The position numbers and the translations under genes were made by a program. Positions 1 through 8,487 of a stretch of 64,000 nt of DNA are shown one piece after another. The notes beneath the pieces were generated by a model. The model did no database searches. It saw only the letters and a program-made list of their open reading frames with translations, and had not been told where the DNA came from. Source of the stretch: Hungatella effluvii (GTDB taxonomy: Bacteria > Bacillota > Clostridia > Lachnospirales > Lachnospiraceae). The number at the start of each line of letters is the position of its first letter. Positions within the stretch are counted from its first letter, which is position 1. The stretch is taken from assembly GCF_003201875.1 (NCBI RefSeq), contig NZ_QJKD01000022.1:1-64000 (forward strand), in the 5' to 3' direction.

Positions 1-299
1 AACATTACTATATTTCGTGAAGAGAGTACAAAGTGCCACAAGCCCAGTATTTCAAAGGGGTTGTGGCACTTATACGTTCATTCATGTGTCAAAGACGGGA
101 TTATATTTTAATATGACAACAGATTCAAGTGTATCCATCTTAATTCACCAAACCGCATCACCCGCCTCTATTCAATTTTTTCACTGCATTTGGATAATTT
201 TTTGACTTGTTAAAACATAGATTATCAGATTTTCGCGGACAGAATGTCCGTGCGAAACGATAGATTCAGCATACTACATATATACTCCGGCGTCAATCA
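1..299. other. Non-coding stretch with two inverted repeats
   Basis: No convincing gene. The only plus-strand ORF (17-205) has no ribosome binding site and no recognisable motif. Two inverted repeats are visible. Arms of 11 bases at 31-41 and 61-71 (AAGTGCCACAA / TTGTGGCACTT) are perfect. A second, near-perfect one at 231-257 is built on TTTCGCGGACA and TGTCCGTGCGAAA with one unpaired base. Neither has a clear T-tract, so they could be operators, structured RNA elements of a neighbouring gene, or remnants of a mobile element. I see nothing else here. Confidence 0.4.
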
Positions 300-342
300 T
301 ATTTTAAGCGGCAGGGAACCTGATCCGGTTATCCTGCCGCTG
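300..342 (-). terminator. Hairpin terminator after ftsX
   Basis: A 9-base stem (AGCGGCAGG at 307-315 pairs with CCTGCCGCT at 333-341) lies 7 bases past the ftsX stop. On the minus strand it is followed by TAAAATATG, a weak T-tract. It plausibly ends the flgM-to-ftsX operon. Confidence 0.6.
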
Positions 343-348
343 ATTTAC

Positions 349-1254
349 TCACTTCTTCAATTTCCCCATTACCGAACAGCCCCCCGCAACTCCCGTCGCC
401 AGCCCCAGAAGCACAGACGCCAGCGTCAGTTTTGGAAACACCTCCGACGGCGGCAGAAGACTCACAGCTCCGCCATACAGATTGAGCCCGGCCGCCACCA
501 GCTCCAGTCCCCAGCGGTACCCTGCAAACAGCAGGAAAAGGGGGATGCACATTCCTGCCAGTCCCATAACGAGACCCTCCACCAGAAACGGCACACTGAT
601 AAACTCTTCCCTGGCCCCCATCAGCCGCATGACTCTGGTCTTCCCCTTCTGAGACTCAATACCGACGGAGAGGGTGTTGTGAATCAGCAAGATGGAGATC
701 AGGAGCAGAATCGCCGCGCTCCCCGCAATCAGCCTTGATATGACCGTCTTGATACGCAGCAGCGCACGCACCGTATCCGCCGAGTGCGTCACCTTGCGGA
801 CTCCCTCCAGATTTTTCACATACTCCACGAAGCCCTCCTGCTGTTCGATCCCTCCGATGTAGACCTGATAGTGGTTGGACGCCGCCAGCGGGTTATCCCC
901 ATCAAAGATTCCATCCAGCAGCTCGCCGTCCTTGAAGTAATCATTTCGAAAGCCCTCCCAGGCGTCATCCGCAGAAGTATAGACCGTTCTCACGACCTCC
1001 GGTCTCTCACGGATTAAGCCCCCGATCTCCTCCACCCGTTCAGGGGATACCGTCTCCTCGAAGAACACGGCCACATAGACCTCTTCCTCCGTCTTCTGCA
1101 GTACGCCGTCCAGATTTAAGACAGCAATATAAAAGATGCCAAAGAGAAAAATACACGCCGCAATGGTAAGAACAGAGGCCGCCGTGTAAACCTTGTTATG
1201 CCATAGATTTTTAAAGCCCAGCCGGCATAAATACAGCCACGTCCTAAAAGCCAT
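349..1254 (-). CDS. ftsX: Cell division ABC transporter permease FtsX
   Basis: Integral membrane partner of FtsE. FtsEX does not transport a solute; in Gram-positive bacteria it activates coiled-coil peptidoglycan hydrolases outside the cell (family knowledge). The 301-residue product has the FtsX plan: a short cytoplasmic start, TM1 around residues 20-45, a large extracellular loop of about 115 residues, then three TM segments (about 175-195, 225-248, 270-295) separated by a basic cytoplasmic loop containing MRLMGA. It overlaps the end of ftsE by 11 bases, so the two are probably translationally coupled. Its position as the last gene of a flagellar operon is unusual; a hairpin follows the stop codon. 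Confidence 0.93.
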   Translation of the reverse strand: MAFRTWLYLCRLGFKNLWHNKVYTAASVLTIAACIFLFGIFYIAVLNLDGVLQKTEEEVYVAVFFEETVSPERVEEIGGLIRERPEVVRTVYTSADDAWEGFRNDYFKDGELLDGIFDGDNPLAASNHYQVYIGGIEQQEGFVEYVKNLEGVRKVTHSADTVRALLRIKTVISRLIAGSAAILLLISILLIHNTLSVGIESQKGKTRVMRLMGAREEFISVPFLVEGLVMGLAGMCIPLFLLFAGYRWGLELVAAGLNLYGGAVSLLPPSEVFPKLTLASVLLGLATGVAGGCSVMGKLKK

Positions 1255-1942
1255 ACATCAGACCTCCCCTGCTGTTATCCTTAATCACCCTGCCATACCG
1301 CAGCGCAATCTGACGCTTATGCATGTATTTCACCAGCTCCTGGTTATGGGATACCACCAGCACAGTCGTACCCTGACGGTTAATTTTCTCCAGCAGGCGC
1401 ATAATCTCTTCCGCGTTCTTCTGATCCAGATTTCCCGTAGGCTCATCGGCCAGAAGAAGGACCGGCTGGTTTACCACCGCCCGCGCCAGGGCCGTCCGCT
1501 GTTTTTCCCCGCCGGAGAGCTGTCCCGGATAACATCCGGCCTTTTTCTCCAGGCCCACCTGACTTAAGACCTCCATGACCCGGCTCCGCATACGTTTATG
1601 GTCCGCCTCGATGACACGCTGGGCAAATGCCACATTTTCGTAGACCGTAAAATCCGGAAACAGGCAGAAATCCTGAAATACCATGCCGATATACCGCCGG
1701 TAACGGCACACCTGCCGCTCCTTCAGCTGCCTCAAATCAATGCCGTTCACCACGATATTTCCCTGGTCCGCCTCCGTCTCCCTCAGGATCAGCTCCAGAA
1801 GCGTCGTCTTTCCGGCTCCGCTGTTACCCACCAGAAAGACGAACTCCCCCTTTTCGATCTGAAGGCTCACATCGTCGAGGGCTTTTTGCCCCGTTTCATA
1901 TGTCTTTATCACTCTGTCGAATAAAATCATGGTGTTATCCAC
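1244..1942 (-). CDS. ftsE: Cell division ATP-binding protein FtsE
   Basis: ABC ATPase of the FtsEX complex, acting at the inner face of the membrane to gate an extracellular cell-wall hydrolase through FtsX. Walker A (GNSGAGKTT), the Q-loop (MVFQD), ABC signature (LSGGEKQR), Walker B (LLLADEPTG) and the switch histidine (VVSHN) are all visible. The start is uncertain: the frame is open to 1963 (GTG then ATG 1960), but the best Shine-Dalgarno (AAGAGGAG) lies four bases before a GTG at 1942, giving a product that begins VDNTMILFDRV, close to the usual FtsE N terminus. It follows flhB by about 50 bases, in the flagellar operon, and overlaps ftsX. Confidence 0.93.
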   Translation of the reverse strand: MDNTMILFDRVIKTYETGQKALDDVSLQIEKGEFVFLVGNSGAGKTTLLELILRETEADQGNIVVNGIDLRQLKERQVCRYRRYIGMVFQDFCLFPDFTVYENVAFAQRVIEADHKRMRSRVMEVLSQVGLEKKAGCYPGQLSGGEKQRTALARAVVNQPVLLLADEPTGNLDQKNAEEIMRLLEKINRQGTTVLVVSHNQELVKYMHKRQIALRYGRVIKDNSRGGLMYGF

Positions 1943-1997
1943 AGTACTCCTCTTTTCCATCACGGTTATCCACGAAATTAAATACCTTTCCCCGGGA

Positions 1998-3065
1998 TCA
2001 GATGTCTTTCTTCTTCAGCTTATAAACAAATGCCAGCACCTTCGCCACGGTCTGGTAGAATTCCTCAGGAATTTCCATATCCACCTCAACACTGGCATAC
2101 AGCCCCCTTGCCAGCGGCTTGTCTTCCATAATATAAACTCCGTTGGCCTCGCCGACCTCCACAATCTTGAGCGCAAGATGATCCGCGCCTTTCGCCAGTA
2201 CCACGGGAGCCCGGTTCGCATTGGAATCGTATCCCAGCGCTACCGCGAAATGGGTCGGATTCCTGATGATCACATCCGCCTTCGGGACATTCTGCATCAT
2301 ACGCATGGACGCCATCTGGCGCTGTTTCTCCCGAATCCGTCCCTTGATCTGCGGATCGCCCTCCGTCTGCTTGTACTCTTCCTTGATTTCCTGCTTGCTC
2401 ATGCGCAGATTCTTCTCATACTCCCACCACTGGTATAAGTAATCGAAGGCGGCCAGAAAAATAAAGGCGACCCCCACCGTGTTCACCAGCGACACCGCAG
2501 TGTCCCCAACGTACACGAAAGCCGCCTGTACCGTACCGTCCATCAGACGTGCAAACTCGTGGATTCTCCCCTCTATATAACTGTAAATCACCCAGGCCAG
2601 GATGGTAATCTTAATCAGCGCCTTTAAAAGCTCCACCACCGAGCGGATGGAAAACATCCGTTTAAAGCCTTTTAGAAGGCTGATCCGGTCCATCTTAAAC
2701 TTCATGACATCCGTGGAGAATGACATCCTAGTCTGAAAGAGCGTCGTGACCACTGCGACTGCCACTCCGATAAAAAGCAAGGGAAGCGCCGCCTGTCCGA
2801 ACAGGAGCATGGCCTTTAACAGCTTGTCGGACAAATCGTCCGCCGCCAGGGGCGTCGTGGAGGCAGCATAAGAAAAGAACAGCTCCATAGCCGTCTTCAG
2901 CGTGCGGTAGATCTTGGGGGCCAGCGCATTCAGGGAATTAAACAGCACCAGCAGAGAACAGACGGCGATGACGTCGTTGCTCTGAAATACATTTCCTTTT
3001 TTTCGTTCGTCCTGCCGCCGTTTCGGGGTGGCTTTCTCAGTCTTTTCGTCTGCCGCCACGTTCAT
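1998..3065 (-). CDS. flhB: Flagellar type III export switch protein FlhB
   Basis: Membrane component of the flagellar export gate that switches substrate specificity from rod/hook to filament proteins after autocleavage. The N-terminal hallmark EKTEKATPKRR is present, followed by four hydrophobic segments (about 33-50, 88-112, 150-165, 190-212) and a cytoplasmic C domain with the intact autocleavage motif NPTH near residue 270. Length (355) is normal for the family. A GTG at 3068 is also in frame, but ATG at 3065 with AAGGGAG upstream is preferred. It follows fliR by about 37 bases, continuing the fliO-P-Q-R-flhB export-gate run. Confidence 0.96.
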   Translation of the reverse strand: MNVAADEKTEKATPKRRQDERKKGNVFQSNDVIAVCSLLVLFNSLNALAPKIYRTLKTAMELFFSYAASTTPLAADDLSDKLLKAMLLFGQAALPLLFIGVAVAVVTTLFQTRMSFSTDVMKFKMDRISLLKGFKRMFSIRSVVELLKALIKITILAWVIYSYIEGRIHEFARLMDGTVQAAFVYVGDTAVSLVNTVGVAFIFLAAFDYLYQWWEYEKNLRMSKQEIKEEYKQTEGDPQIKGRIREKQRQMASMRMMQNVPKADVIIRNPTHFAVALGYDSNANRAPVVLAKGADHLALKIVEVGEANGVYIMEDKPLARGLYASVEVDMEIPEEFYQTVAKVLAFVYKLKKKDI

Positions 3066-3102
3066 CACTCCCTTCTGTATACAGAATAAAACCTGATACG
3101 CC

Positions 3103-3885
3103 CTATGATGCGAACATCATCAAGACCTTCTGTACCTCACTCATCATCATACCGTAATAAGAGTCAATAAACGCCCCGATAGGGCGCGCGAACAGCATCA
3201 TTAATAAAATACCCAGCAGAATCTTCGACTGGATATTAATAACAAACACATGAATCTGGGGAATCAGCTTCATGAGCACGCCCATGGACACCTCCAGCAC
3301 GAACTCCGCTGCCACAAAAGGCAGGGCCAGCTTGATCACCATCAGAAAAACGCTGCCGAATATACTCACAAGATACCAGGCAATATCCTGAGTCACCAGT
3401 CTGGCCGCCCCCACGGGTATCACCTCATACGTATAGGCAAACAGCTTCACCGTCAAAAGATGGCAGCCGGTCGCAAAGAAATACAGAAAAAAGAACACAT
3501 TGATAAATTGTCCTAAGATAGCGGTCTGGACACCTCCCGCCGGATCCATAACCTTGCCCATGGACAGTCCGAACACCGTATCCATCAAATCTCCTGCTAC
3601 ATAAACCATATAGAAAAACAGCTGGAACACGCTTCCGATCACCAGCCCCATGATCACCTCGCGGATCAGAGCCTCCGCCATCTGAAAGGTGCTGTAGGCC
3701 TGTATGGCGGTAATTCCCTGAGCCGCTGCCGGCGCGATCACCAGGCTAAGCGTCAGCACCAGGCCGGTCTTCACCATGGCGGGAATCCCCCTCCTGGCAA
3801 ACACCGGATGGACAAAGATCAGTCCGCCCATTCGCGCAAACACCAGCAAAAACACATCGAAATACTCTAAAACGCCGCTGTCCAT
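3103..3885 (-). CDS. fliR: Flagellar export gate protein FliR
   Basis: Core of the FliPQR export channel in the centre of the MS ring. The 260-residue hydrophobic protein has about six membrane spans. It starts with the family-like segment LLVFARMGGLIFVHPVF and carries the conserved region LIREVIMGLVIGSVFQ around residue 93. The end of the protein (MMMSEVQKVLMM) is typical. It lies between fliQ and flhB in the usual order. The ribosome binding site is GGGGA about ten bases before ATG 3885. Confidence 0.96.
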   Translation of the reverse strand: MDSGVLEYFDVFLLVFARMGGLIFVHPVFARRGIPAMVKTGLVLTLSLVIAPAAAQGITAIQAYSTFQMAEALIREVIMGLVIGSVFQLFFYMVYVAGDLMDTVFGLSMGKVMDPAGGVQTAILGQFINVFFFLYFFATGCHLLTVKLFAYTYEVIPVGAARLVTQDIAWYLVSIFGSVFLMVIKLALPFVAAEFVLEVSMGVLMKLIPQIHVFVINIQSKILLGILLMMLFARPIGAFIDSYYGMMMSEVQKVLMMFAS

Positions 3886-3900
3886 CGCCTATTCCCCGCG

Positions 3901-4164
3901 TTAAAGCGACGCCATGATCGCAAACAGCTCCACCACAAACTCGTCCATCACCTTAAACATCCAGGACCCCAGCGCCAGAAGCACCAGTGCAATCACCAGA
4001 AGCTTTGGGACAAACGTAAGCGTCTGCTCATGAATCTGCGTCGCCGCCTGAAAAATAGCAACGATCAGACCCACGACAATACTGACGATTAACAGCGGCC
4101 CTGCTATTTCAAATGCAACCATCATAGCTTCCTTCATCACTTCCATCACCTGGTCCGCAGTCAT
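3901..4164 (-). CDS. fliQ: Flagellar export gate protein FliQ
   Basis: Small two-span membrane protein that assembles with FliP and FliR into the export channel. The frame is open from 4197, but ATG 4164 has a strong GAGGGGG seven bases upstream and gives an 87-residue product starting MTADQVMEVMKEAM, matching the usual FliQ length of 87-90. Two hydrophobic helices (about 15-38 and 52-75) flank the conserved ATQIHEQTLTFVPKL segment. Sixteen bases separate it from the fliP stop. Confidence 0.95.
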   Translation of the reverse strand: MTADQVMEVMKEAMMVAFEIAGPLLIVSIVVGLIVAIFQAATQIHEQTLTFVPKLLVIALVLLALGSWMFKVMDEFVVELFAIMASL

Positions 4165-4180
4165 ACTATGTACCCCCTCA

Positions 4181-4960
4181 TCATCGGAATCCGGCAACCA
4201 GTGTCTTGATCACAAGACTCCAGCCGTCTACCAGAACAAACATCATAATCTTAAATGGCAGTGCGATCATGGTAGGCGGCAGCATCACCATACCCATAGA
4301 CATCAGGGTGCTGGACACCACCAGATCGATAATCAAAAATGGGATATAGATCAGAAATCCCATGGTAAACGCCTTATTTAACTCGCTTAAAATAAAGGAT
4401 GGAACCAGCACCGTCAGTCCCAGTTTCATGTAAGCTTCCGGTCCTCCCGACACATCCGGCACCTCAGCCTTTGAGATGGAGAGAAAGAGATCCAGACTCT
4501 TCTTCTCCGTCTGCTTTAACATAAATTCCTTCATCGGCTCCTGTGCCCGGGTAAACGCCTCCTCCCTCGTGATCTCCCCTGCCTTATAAGGCTCGTAAGC
4601 CTGCGTATTTACCTTGGAAAACACAGGGCTCATGATGAACAGCGTCAGAAACAGAGCCAGTCCAATCATCACCTGGTTAGGCGGAGACTGCTGTGTGCCC
4701 AGCGCATTGCGCAGAAATGAGAGAACAATGATAATCCGGGTAAAACTCGTCATCATAATCAGCAGAGACGGCACCACAGCCAGAAAAAGAAACAGGAACA
4801 TGATATCCAGCATATCCATGGGCTTTCCGCTTCCGGAGCTTCCCTCCAGCGTCAGAGAGATATCCGACGCATATGCGATCTGTCCGCATGCCGCGGACAC
4901 CCTGATAAATGCCGCCAGACAGAGAAGCCCCCTGGCAATTTTCCTTTTCCCCTTCATCAT
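4181..4960 (-). CDS. fliP: Flagellar export gate protein FliP
   Basis: Forms the export channel pentamer with FliR and FliQ. The product (259 residues) has an N-terminal signal-like segment (residues 5-30) as in many FliP proteins, then the conserved MTSFTRIIIVLSFLRNALGT and QSPPNQVMIGLALFLT motifs, a periplasmic-type loop, and the C-terminal helices with MVMLPPTMIALPFKI. The start overlaps the fliO stop as ATGA, indicating coupled translation, and GGGAGAG lies just upstream. Confidence 0.97.
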   Translation of the reverse strand: MMKGKRKIARGLLCLAAFIRVSAACGQIAYASDISLTLEGSSGSGKPMDMLDIMFLFLFLAVVPSLLIMMTSFTRIIIVLSFLRNALGTQQSPPNQVMIGLALFLTLFIMSPVFSKVNTQAYEPYKAGEITREEAFTRAQEPMKEFMLKQTEKKSLDLFLSISKAEVPDVSGGPEAYMKLGLTVLVPSFILSELNKAFTMGFLIYIPFLIIDLVVSSTLMSMGMVMLPPTMIALPFKIMMFVLVDGWSLVIKTLVAGFR

Positions 4961-5331
4961 AAGTCTCTCCCGTTTCTCTTCTGTCTTCCGTCCTGCTGCC
5001 GTCCGTCTTTTTTGACCAGCGTTTTGAGCTGTTCCGTAAATACAGACGCAAAGTCCGGCGAAACCTCCGCCGGACTCTTTTTCTCATAAGTCTCCAGTTC
5101 CTCCAGTCTGGTGATACCGGCCGGAGATACTCCCACAAGCAGAATCCGTCCCTGAACATCGACAATCATTAAGTAGCTGTCCCGCCCCACCGCCAGGCGG
5201 TCCAGAATCTTCATATCGCCGGACTGCTGCCTTCCGTTCATCCCTCTCCCCAGCATTCTTGTGGTGATGTATGCCAGAACGAGAACCAGTATCAGTACAA
5301 TCAGATAAAATAACACTTTAAGAACCGCCAT
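4957..5331 (-). CDS. fliO: Flagellar biosynthesis protein FliO (FliZ in Bacillus)
   Basis: Scaffold that helps assemble the FliP ring. The 124-residue protein has a single N-terminal membrane helix (residues 4-24) followed by the small FliO beta domain with the recognisable GDMKILDRLAVGRDSYLMIV stretch and an LLVGVSPAGI segment. The C-terminal 35 residues are charged and low in complexity. Its place between fliY and fliP and its ATGA overlap with fliP support the call; the sequence is poorly conserved in the family, so context carries weight. Confidence 0.88.
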   Translation of the reverse strand: MAVLKVLFYLIVLILVLVLAYITTRMLGRGMNGRQQSGDMKILDRLAVGRDSYLMIVDVQGRILLVGVSPAGITRLEELETYEKKSPAEVSPDFASVFTEQLKTLVKKDGRQQDGRQKRNGRDL

Positions 5332-5332
5332 A

Positions 5333-6289
5333 TTAATCCCTCTTGCCGACTATCTCAATAATTCTTGCGGCAAACTTCTCATCTGTCACTAAAACGTCGC
5401 CTTTTCCTATCAGTTTACCATTGACCACCACGTCAGCCGGCGAACCCGCCTGCTTATCCAGCGTCAGAATCTGCCCCTTCTGCAGGGCCAGAATGTCCTT
5501 TACGCTGCAGACCGTACCGCCGATGCGGACAGACACGTCAAGCGTAATTTCCCGGAGTTTTTTCCTCTCCTCACCGATGCTTTCCACCTGATTGTCCACA
5601 GGCACATACTTAAATTCCGGAAATGACACCTCCCGGAACGATACCGTCTTCTCTTTTTTCTTAAAAGCCAGATCCTCCGCCTGCACCGGTTCCTCTGCTG
5701 CCGTCTCCTGTCCTATGACCGGAATTCCGAAGATTTCCTGAAGTTCCTCCGTGGCGATTCCAATAACCTCGGCCGCCAGAACACCGTCGATCTCCAGATG
5801 GAGGCGGATCAGCACCAGCTGCTGCTCCCTGTCCCACCGGCGGATCGTATCCAGAATCCGTTCCGCACTGTCAAATGCCGTGACACGGGTCAGTACCTCG
5901 CCCATCTCACGCCCCAGGAAATCACCCAGATCATCCATCGCCGCGCCCATACACTGGGACGCCACCTCTTTTAATGTACTTAAAGCGATCTCGTCAAGCG
6001 GACTCTCCGTATTTACCGGCAGCCCCATAATAAAATTGGAGATCTTCACCATATCCGCCCTGTCAAATACATACAGCTGCGGAACACGCAGCCCCTCGGC
6101 CGTCCGTTCTGCCTCAATCACCACATTGAAATGGGGCAGATATTCCGCCAGGGCCTCCATATCCGTCTCGCCAAGCTCTGTCACCGTCGCCCTGGCATTC
6201 CTGCCAAGAAGAGAAGCCAGCGTATTGCAGACAGGCACCGCTTCCATTTCCAAAAGCTCTGTCAACGCTTCCTGATCCAAATATCCCAT
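5333..6289 (-). CDS. fliY: Flagellar motor switch protein FliY/FliN, copy 1
   Basis: C-ring protein. The C-terminal 75 residues are a FliN domain (VSVRIGGT, ILTLDKQAGSPADVVVNG, GKGDVLV). The N-terminal 200 residues resemble the CheC-like phosphatase module of FliY. The phosphatase signature SxxxExxN is degenerate here: STLKEVAS has serine where asparagine is expected. The first residues, LDQEALTELL, resemble the CheY-binding peptide LSQDEIDALL found at the start of FliM and FliY in other bacteria. A second FliY gene lies at 32898-33968. It starts 15 bases past fliM's stop and ends one base before the fliO start. Confidence 0.88.
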   Translation of the reverse strand: MGYLDQEALTELLEMEAVPVCNTLASLLGRNARATVTELGETDMEALAEYLPHFNVVIEAERTAEGLRVPQLYVFDRADMVKISNFIMGLPVNTESPLDEIALSTLKEVASQCMGAAMDDLGDFLGREMGEVLTRVTAFDSAERILDTIRRWDREQQLVLIRLHLEIDGVLAAEVIGIATEELQEIFGIPVIGQETAAEEPVQAEDLAFKKKEKTVSFREVSFPEFKYVPVDNQVESIGEERKKLREITLDVSVRIGGTVCSVKDILALQKGQILTLDKQAGSPADVVVNGKLIGKGDVLVTDEKFAARIIEIVGKRD

Positions 6290-6303
6290 ACTCTTCCTCC
6301 CGG

Positions 6304-7191
6304 CTATAATACCTTATTAATCTCGACCGCCTTGCGCAGCTTCGTATGGCCAAGCTTCGCCTCGAAGCAGGCCACGTCTTCCACGTAAATATCAATGCTG
6401 CTGTCCACTTTTTTATTGAGAGGCACTACGTCCCCCGGCTGAAGCTGGAGAATATCCTGGGCATCCAGAGAAAATTCGTGGAAAATCGCCCGCAGCTCCA
6501 CTTCCGATTCCAGCAGATGCTGCTCGATATAGCCTCTCTTGGCCAGCTGCTTCGCCTCGTCCTTCTTCTGGCTGACCGCGTAGGTATACCCAAACTTCGA
6601 AGTCAGCTCCTCCACGTTAGGCGCCGGCATCACCAGATTTAATACCGCCGAAAGCTTATCGATCAGCACCTCCAGCTCCACCTGTATCACCACGTCCTCG
6701 GGCGCGCTCACCTGAAGCAGGTGAGGATTCGTCTGAAGGCCGGTCAGCGCCGCATCCACGTCCAGATATTCCTTCCAGGAGTCACCGATAAATTCCGTAA
6801 TCTTTCCCAGTAAATACTGGAGAATCGCCTTTTCAATGTCTGTAAAATCACGGCTCAGCTCATACTCCGTGCCTGCGCCGCCGAGAAGGCGTTCAATCAT
6901 GAAAAAGGCCAGTCTGGTGTCCACCTCGAGCACCAGAGGAGCCTCATTATAATCCTTGTTGTCAGGGCTTAAGGTAATCATGCCAAAAAGAGACCGGTCA
7001 GGAACTGAATTGCTGAATTCCTGATACCGTCTCTCCACAATACCCGTTACGCTTATTTCGCAGTAGGACTGCATCAGTCCCGTCAGATACGGTGCGAGAG
7101 CACGTGCAAAACTGTCATATAAGTTCTCCACCGTGCTCATGCGCTCTTTCGTAAATTTCTTGGGCGATTTAAAATCGTATGTCTTTATCAC
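6304..7191 (-). CDS. fliM: Flagellar motor switch protein FliM, without the usual N-terminal CheY-binding peptide
   Basis: C-ring protein linking FliG to FliN/FliY. The 295-residue product begins directly with IKTYDFKSPKKFTKERM, which aligns with the start of the FliM core; the usual 30-50 residue N-terminal extension with the EIDALL-type CheY-binding motif is absent. No in-frame start lies upstream of GTG 7191. The core continues through LYDSFARALAPYLTGLM, the GG-pair region LLGGAG and the C-terminal FliN-like (SpoA) domain (LQPGDVVPLNKKVDSSIDIYV). The GTG start overlaps the motB stop (GTGA), with GGAAGG nine bases upstream. Confidence 0.93.
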   Translation of the reverse strand: MIKTYDFKSPKKFTKERMSTVENLYDSFARALAPYLTGLMQSYCEISVTGIVERRYQEFSNSVPDRSLFGMITLSPDNKDYNEAPLVLEVDTRLAFFMIERLLGGAGTEYELSRDFTDIEKAILQYLLGKITEFIGDSWKEYLDVDAALTGLQTNPHLLQVSAPEDVVIQVELEVLIDKLSAVLNLVMPAPNVEELTSKFGYTYAVSQKKDEAKQLAKRGYIEQHLLESEVELRAIFHEFSLDAQDILQLQPGDVVPLNKKVDSSIDIYVEDVACFEAKLGHTKLRKAVEINKVL

Positions 7192-8039
7192 TGTGCTGTA
7201 CCTTCCTGTCCCCCGCTCATATCCGCCGGCATGTCGACCGGAAACAGCGGATCCATCGTCTCCATACCGTCTATGTTATCCTCAGAAACCTTATATTCAT
7301 TTCCCAATATGATCATGTCCACCCGGCGGTTCATCTCCCGCCCTTCCTTTGTGCTGTTGTCCGCGATGGGGTAATATTTGCCGTAACCGCGGCAGATCAG
7401 CTTCTTCGGTTCCATCCCGACATTCTCCTCTAAGTAGATCGCCACGTTATCGGCGCGTTCAGAGGAAAGCAGCCGGTCGTTGATCAGAGAATTAGCCGCC
7501 TGAGCCGTGTGCCCGTTAATATAGATGGCCATAATCTCATCCTGCCTGTCCTTCAGCATGATTCCCAGAGCCTCCAGCATGGATTTGCTGTTCTCCTGTA
7601 AGACCGCGCTGTCCGGGGCGAACAGCAGATCATTCTTAAACCGGATGTAGACCGCGTTCTCGCTGTCGGAAACAACGGCATCCAGATTCTCCATCTGGAA
7701 ATAAGACTGGATATCCTTCGCCATATCGGCCATGGCCAGAGACGAGGCAGACTGTGATCCCGCTCCGCTGCCGGTGTTAAACTGAGAACCTTCTCCCTCC
7801 GGGGCATTGGCTCCCTCACTGATGCTGGGATACTTCAGATCCTGCGGTACATCCTCTAAGTCGCTGGTCGTCTCAATTCCCAGCTGACGCTGCATCGCCG
7901 CCGCGATCTCTTCCAGCTTGCTGATATTTACATTGGAAATACTGTATAGCAGTACAAAGAAGGTCAGGACAAGGGTTATCATATCCGCGTAGGTATTTAA
8001 CCACTCCTGACCGCCTCCTTCTTCTCTTCGTTTCTTCAT
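7188..8039 (-). CDS. motB: Flagellar motor stator protein MotB
   Basis: Stator subunit that anchors MotA to peptidoglycan and conducts the driving ion. The N terminus has the characteristic EWLNTYADMITLVLTFFVLL helix, where the aspartate (residue 19) is the ion-carrying residue. After a linker rich in Ser/Gly/Asn comes an OmpA/MotB peptidoglycan-binding domain with GHT, LSSERADNVA, GYGKYYP and GREMNRRVDMII. The frame is open upstream to TTG 8051, inside flgC; ATG 8039, just past the flgC stop, is used here. Its partner motA is 26 kb away at 33978-34835, which is unusual since motA and motB are normally adjacent. Confidence 0.93.
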   Translation of the reverse strand: MKKRREEGGGQEWLNTYADMITLVLTFFVLLYSISNVNISKLEEIAAAMQRQLGIETTSDLEDVPQDLKYPSISEGANAPEGEGSQFNTGSGAGSQSASSLAMADMAKDIQSYFQMENLDAVVSDSENAVYIRFKNDLLFAPDSAVLQENSKSMLEALGIMLKDRQDEIMAIYINGHTAQAANSLINDRLLSSERADNVAIYLEENVGMEPKKLICRGYGKYYPIADNSTKEGREMNRRVDMIILGNEYKVSEDNIDGMETMDPLFPVDMPADMSGGQEGTAQ

Positions 8040-8040
8040 G

Positions 8041-8475
8041 TTATTTACCAATCTCCAGGGCTTTTAATGCCATGCTCTTTGCAATATTCAGCGCTGTCAC
8101 ATTGGCCTCATAGGCACGGGTGGCGGCCATCAAATCCACCATCTCCTCAGCGCTGTTCACGTTCGGCATCATGACATATCCCTCCTCATTGGCGTCTGGA
8201 TGATCCGGATCGTACACCGGAACGAGAGGATTCTGGCTCTCCACCACTTCCTCCACATAGACTCCGCCGCGGTCCGCCTTCGTCATAGCCTTACCCAGCT
8301 CGGACTTAAAATCCAGCTGATTTTCCCGCAGCACCACCTGTTTCCTACGGTAGGGGCCTCCCTCTGCCGTTCTTGTCGTATTCTGGTTCGCCAGGTTCTG
8401 CAGGATGATATCCGTGCGGAACCGTTCTGCCGTCAGGGCCGAACCCGTTATATTGAGAGAATCCAAATACCCCAT
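8041..8475 (-). CDS. flgC: Flagellar proximal rod protein FlgC
   Basis: Rod protein exported early by the flagellar apparatus. The 144-residue product has the N-terminal rod helix (LNITGSALTAERFRTDIILQ then NLANQNTTRT), the conserved YRRKQVVL, the VPVYDPDHPDAN motif that is diagnostic for FlgC, and the C-terminal helix MVDLMAATRAYEANVTALN. It follows flgB by 12 bases. In most Firmicutes flgB-flgC directly precede fliE; here fliE is at 44923-45231, in the other operon. Confidence 0.96.
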   Translation of the reverse strand: MGYLDSLNITGSALTAERFRTDIILQNLANQNTTRTAEGGPYRRKQVVLRENQLDFKSELGKAMTKADRGGVYVEEVVESQNPLVPVYDPDHPDANEEGYVMMPNVNSAEEMVDLMAATRAYEANVTALNIAKSMALKALEIGK

Positions 8476-8487
8476 AAGCCGCTCCTT

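Noticed and set aside
17..205. Plus-strand ORF of 62 codons
   Set aside because: No ribosome binding site, no recognisable motif, and it spans an inverted repeat; more likely non-coding.
244..738. Plus-strand ORF of 164 codons opposite ftsX
   Set aside because: Antisense shadow of ftsX; composition (Arg, His, Gln, Pro rich) is typical of a reverse-frame artefact.
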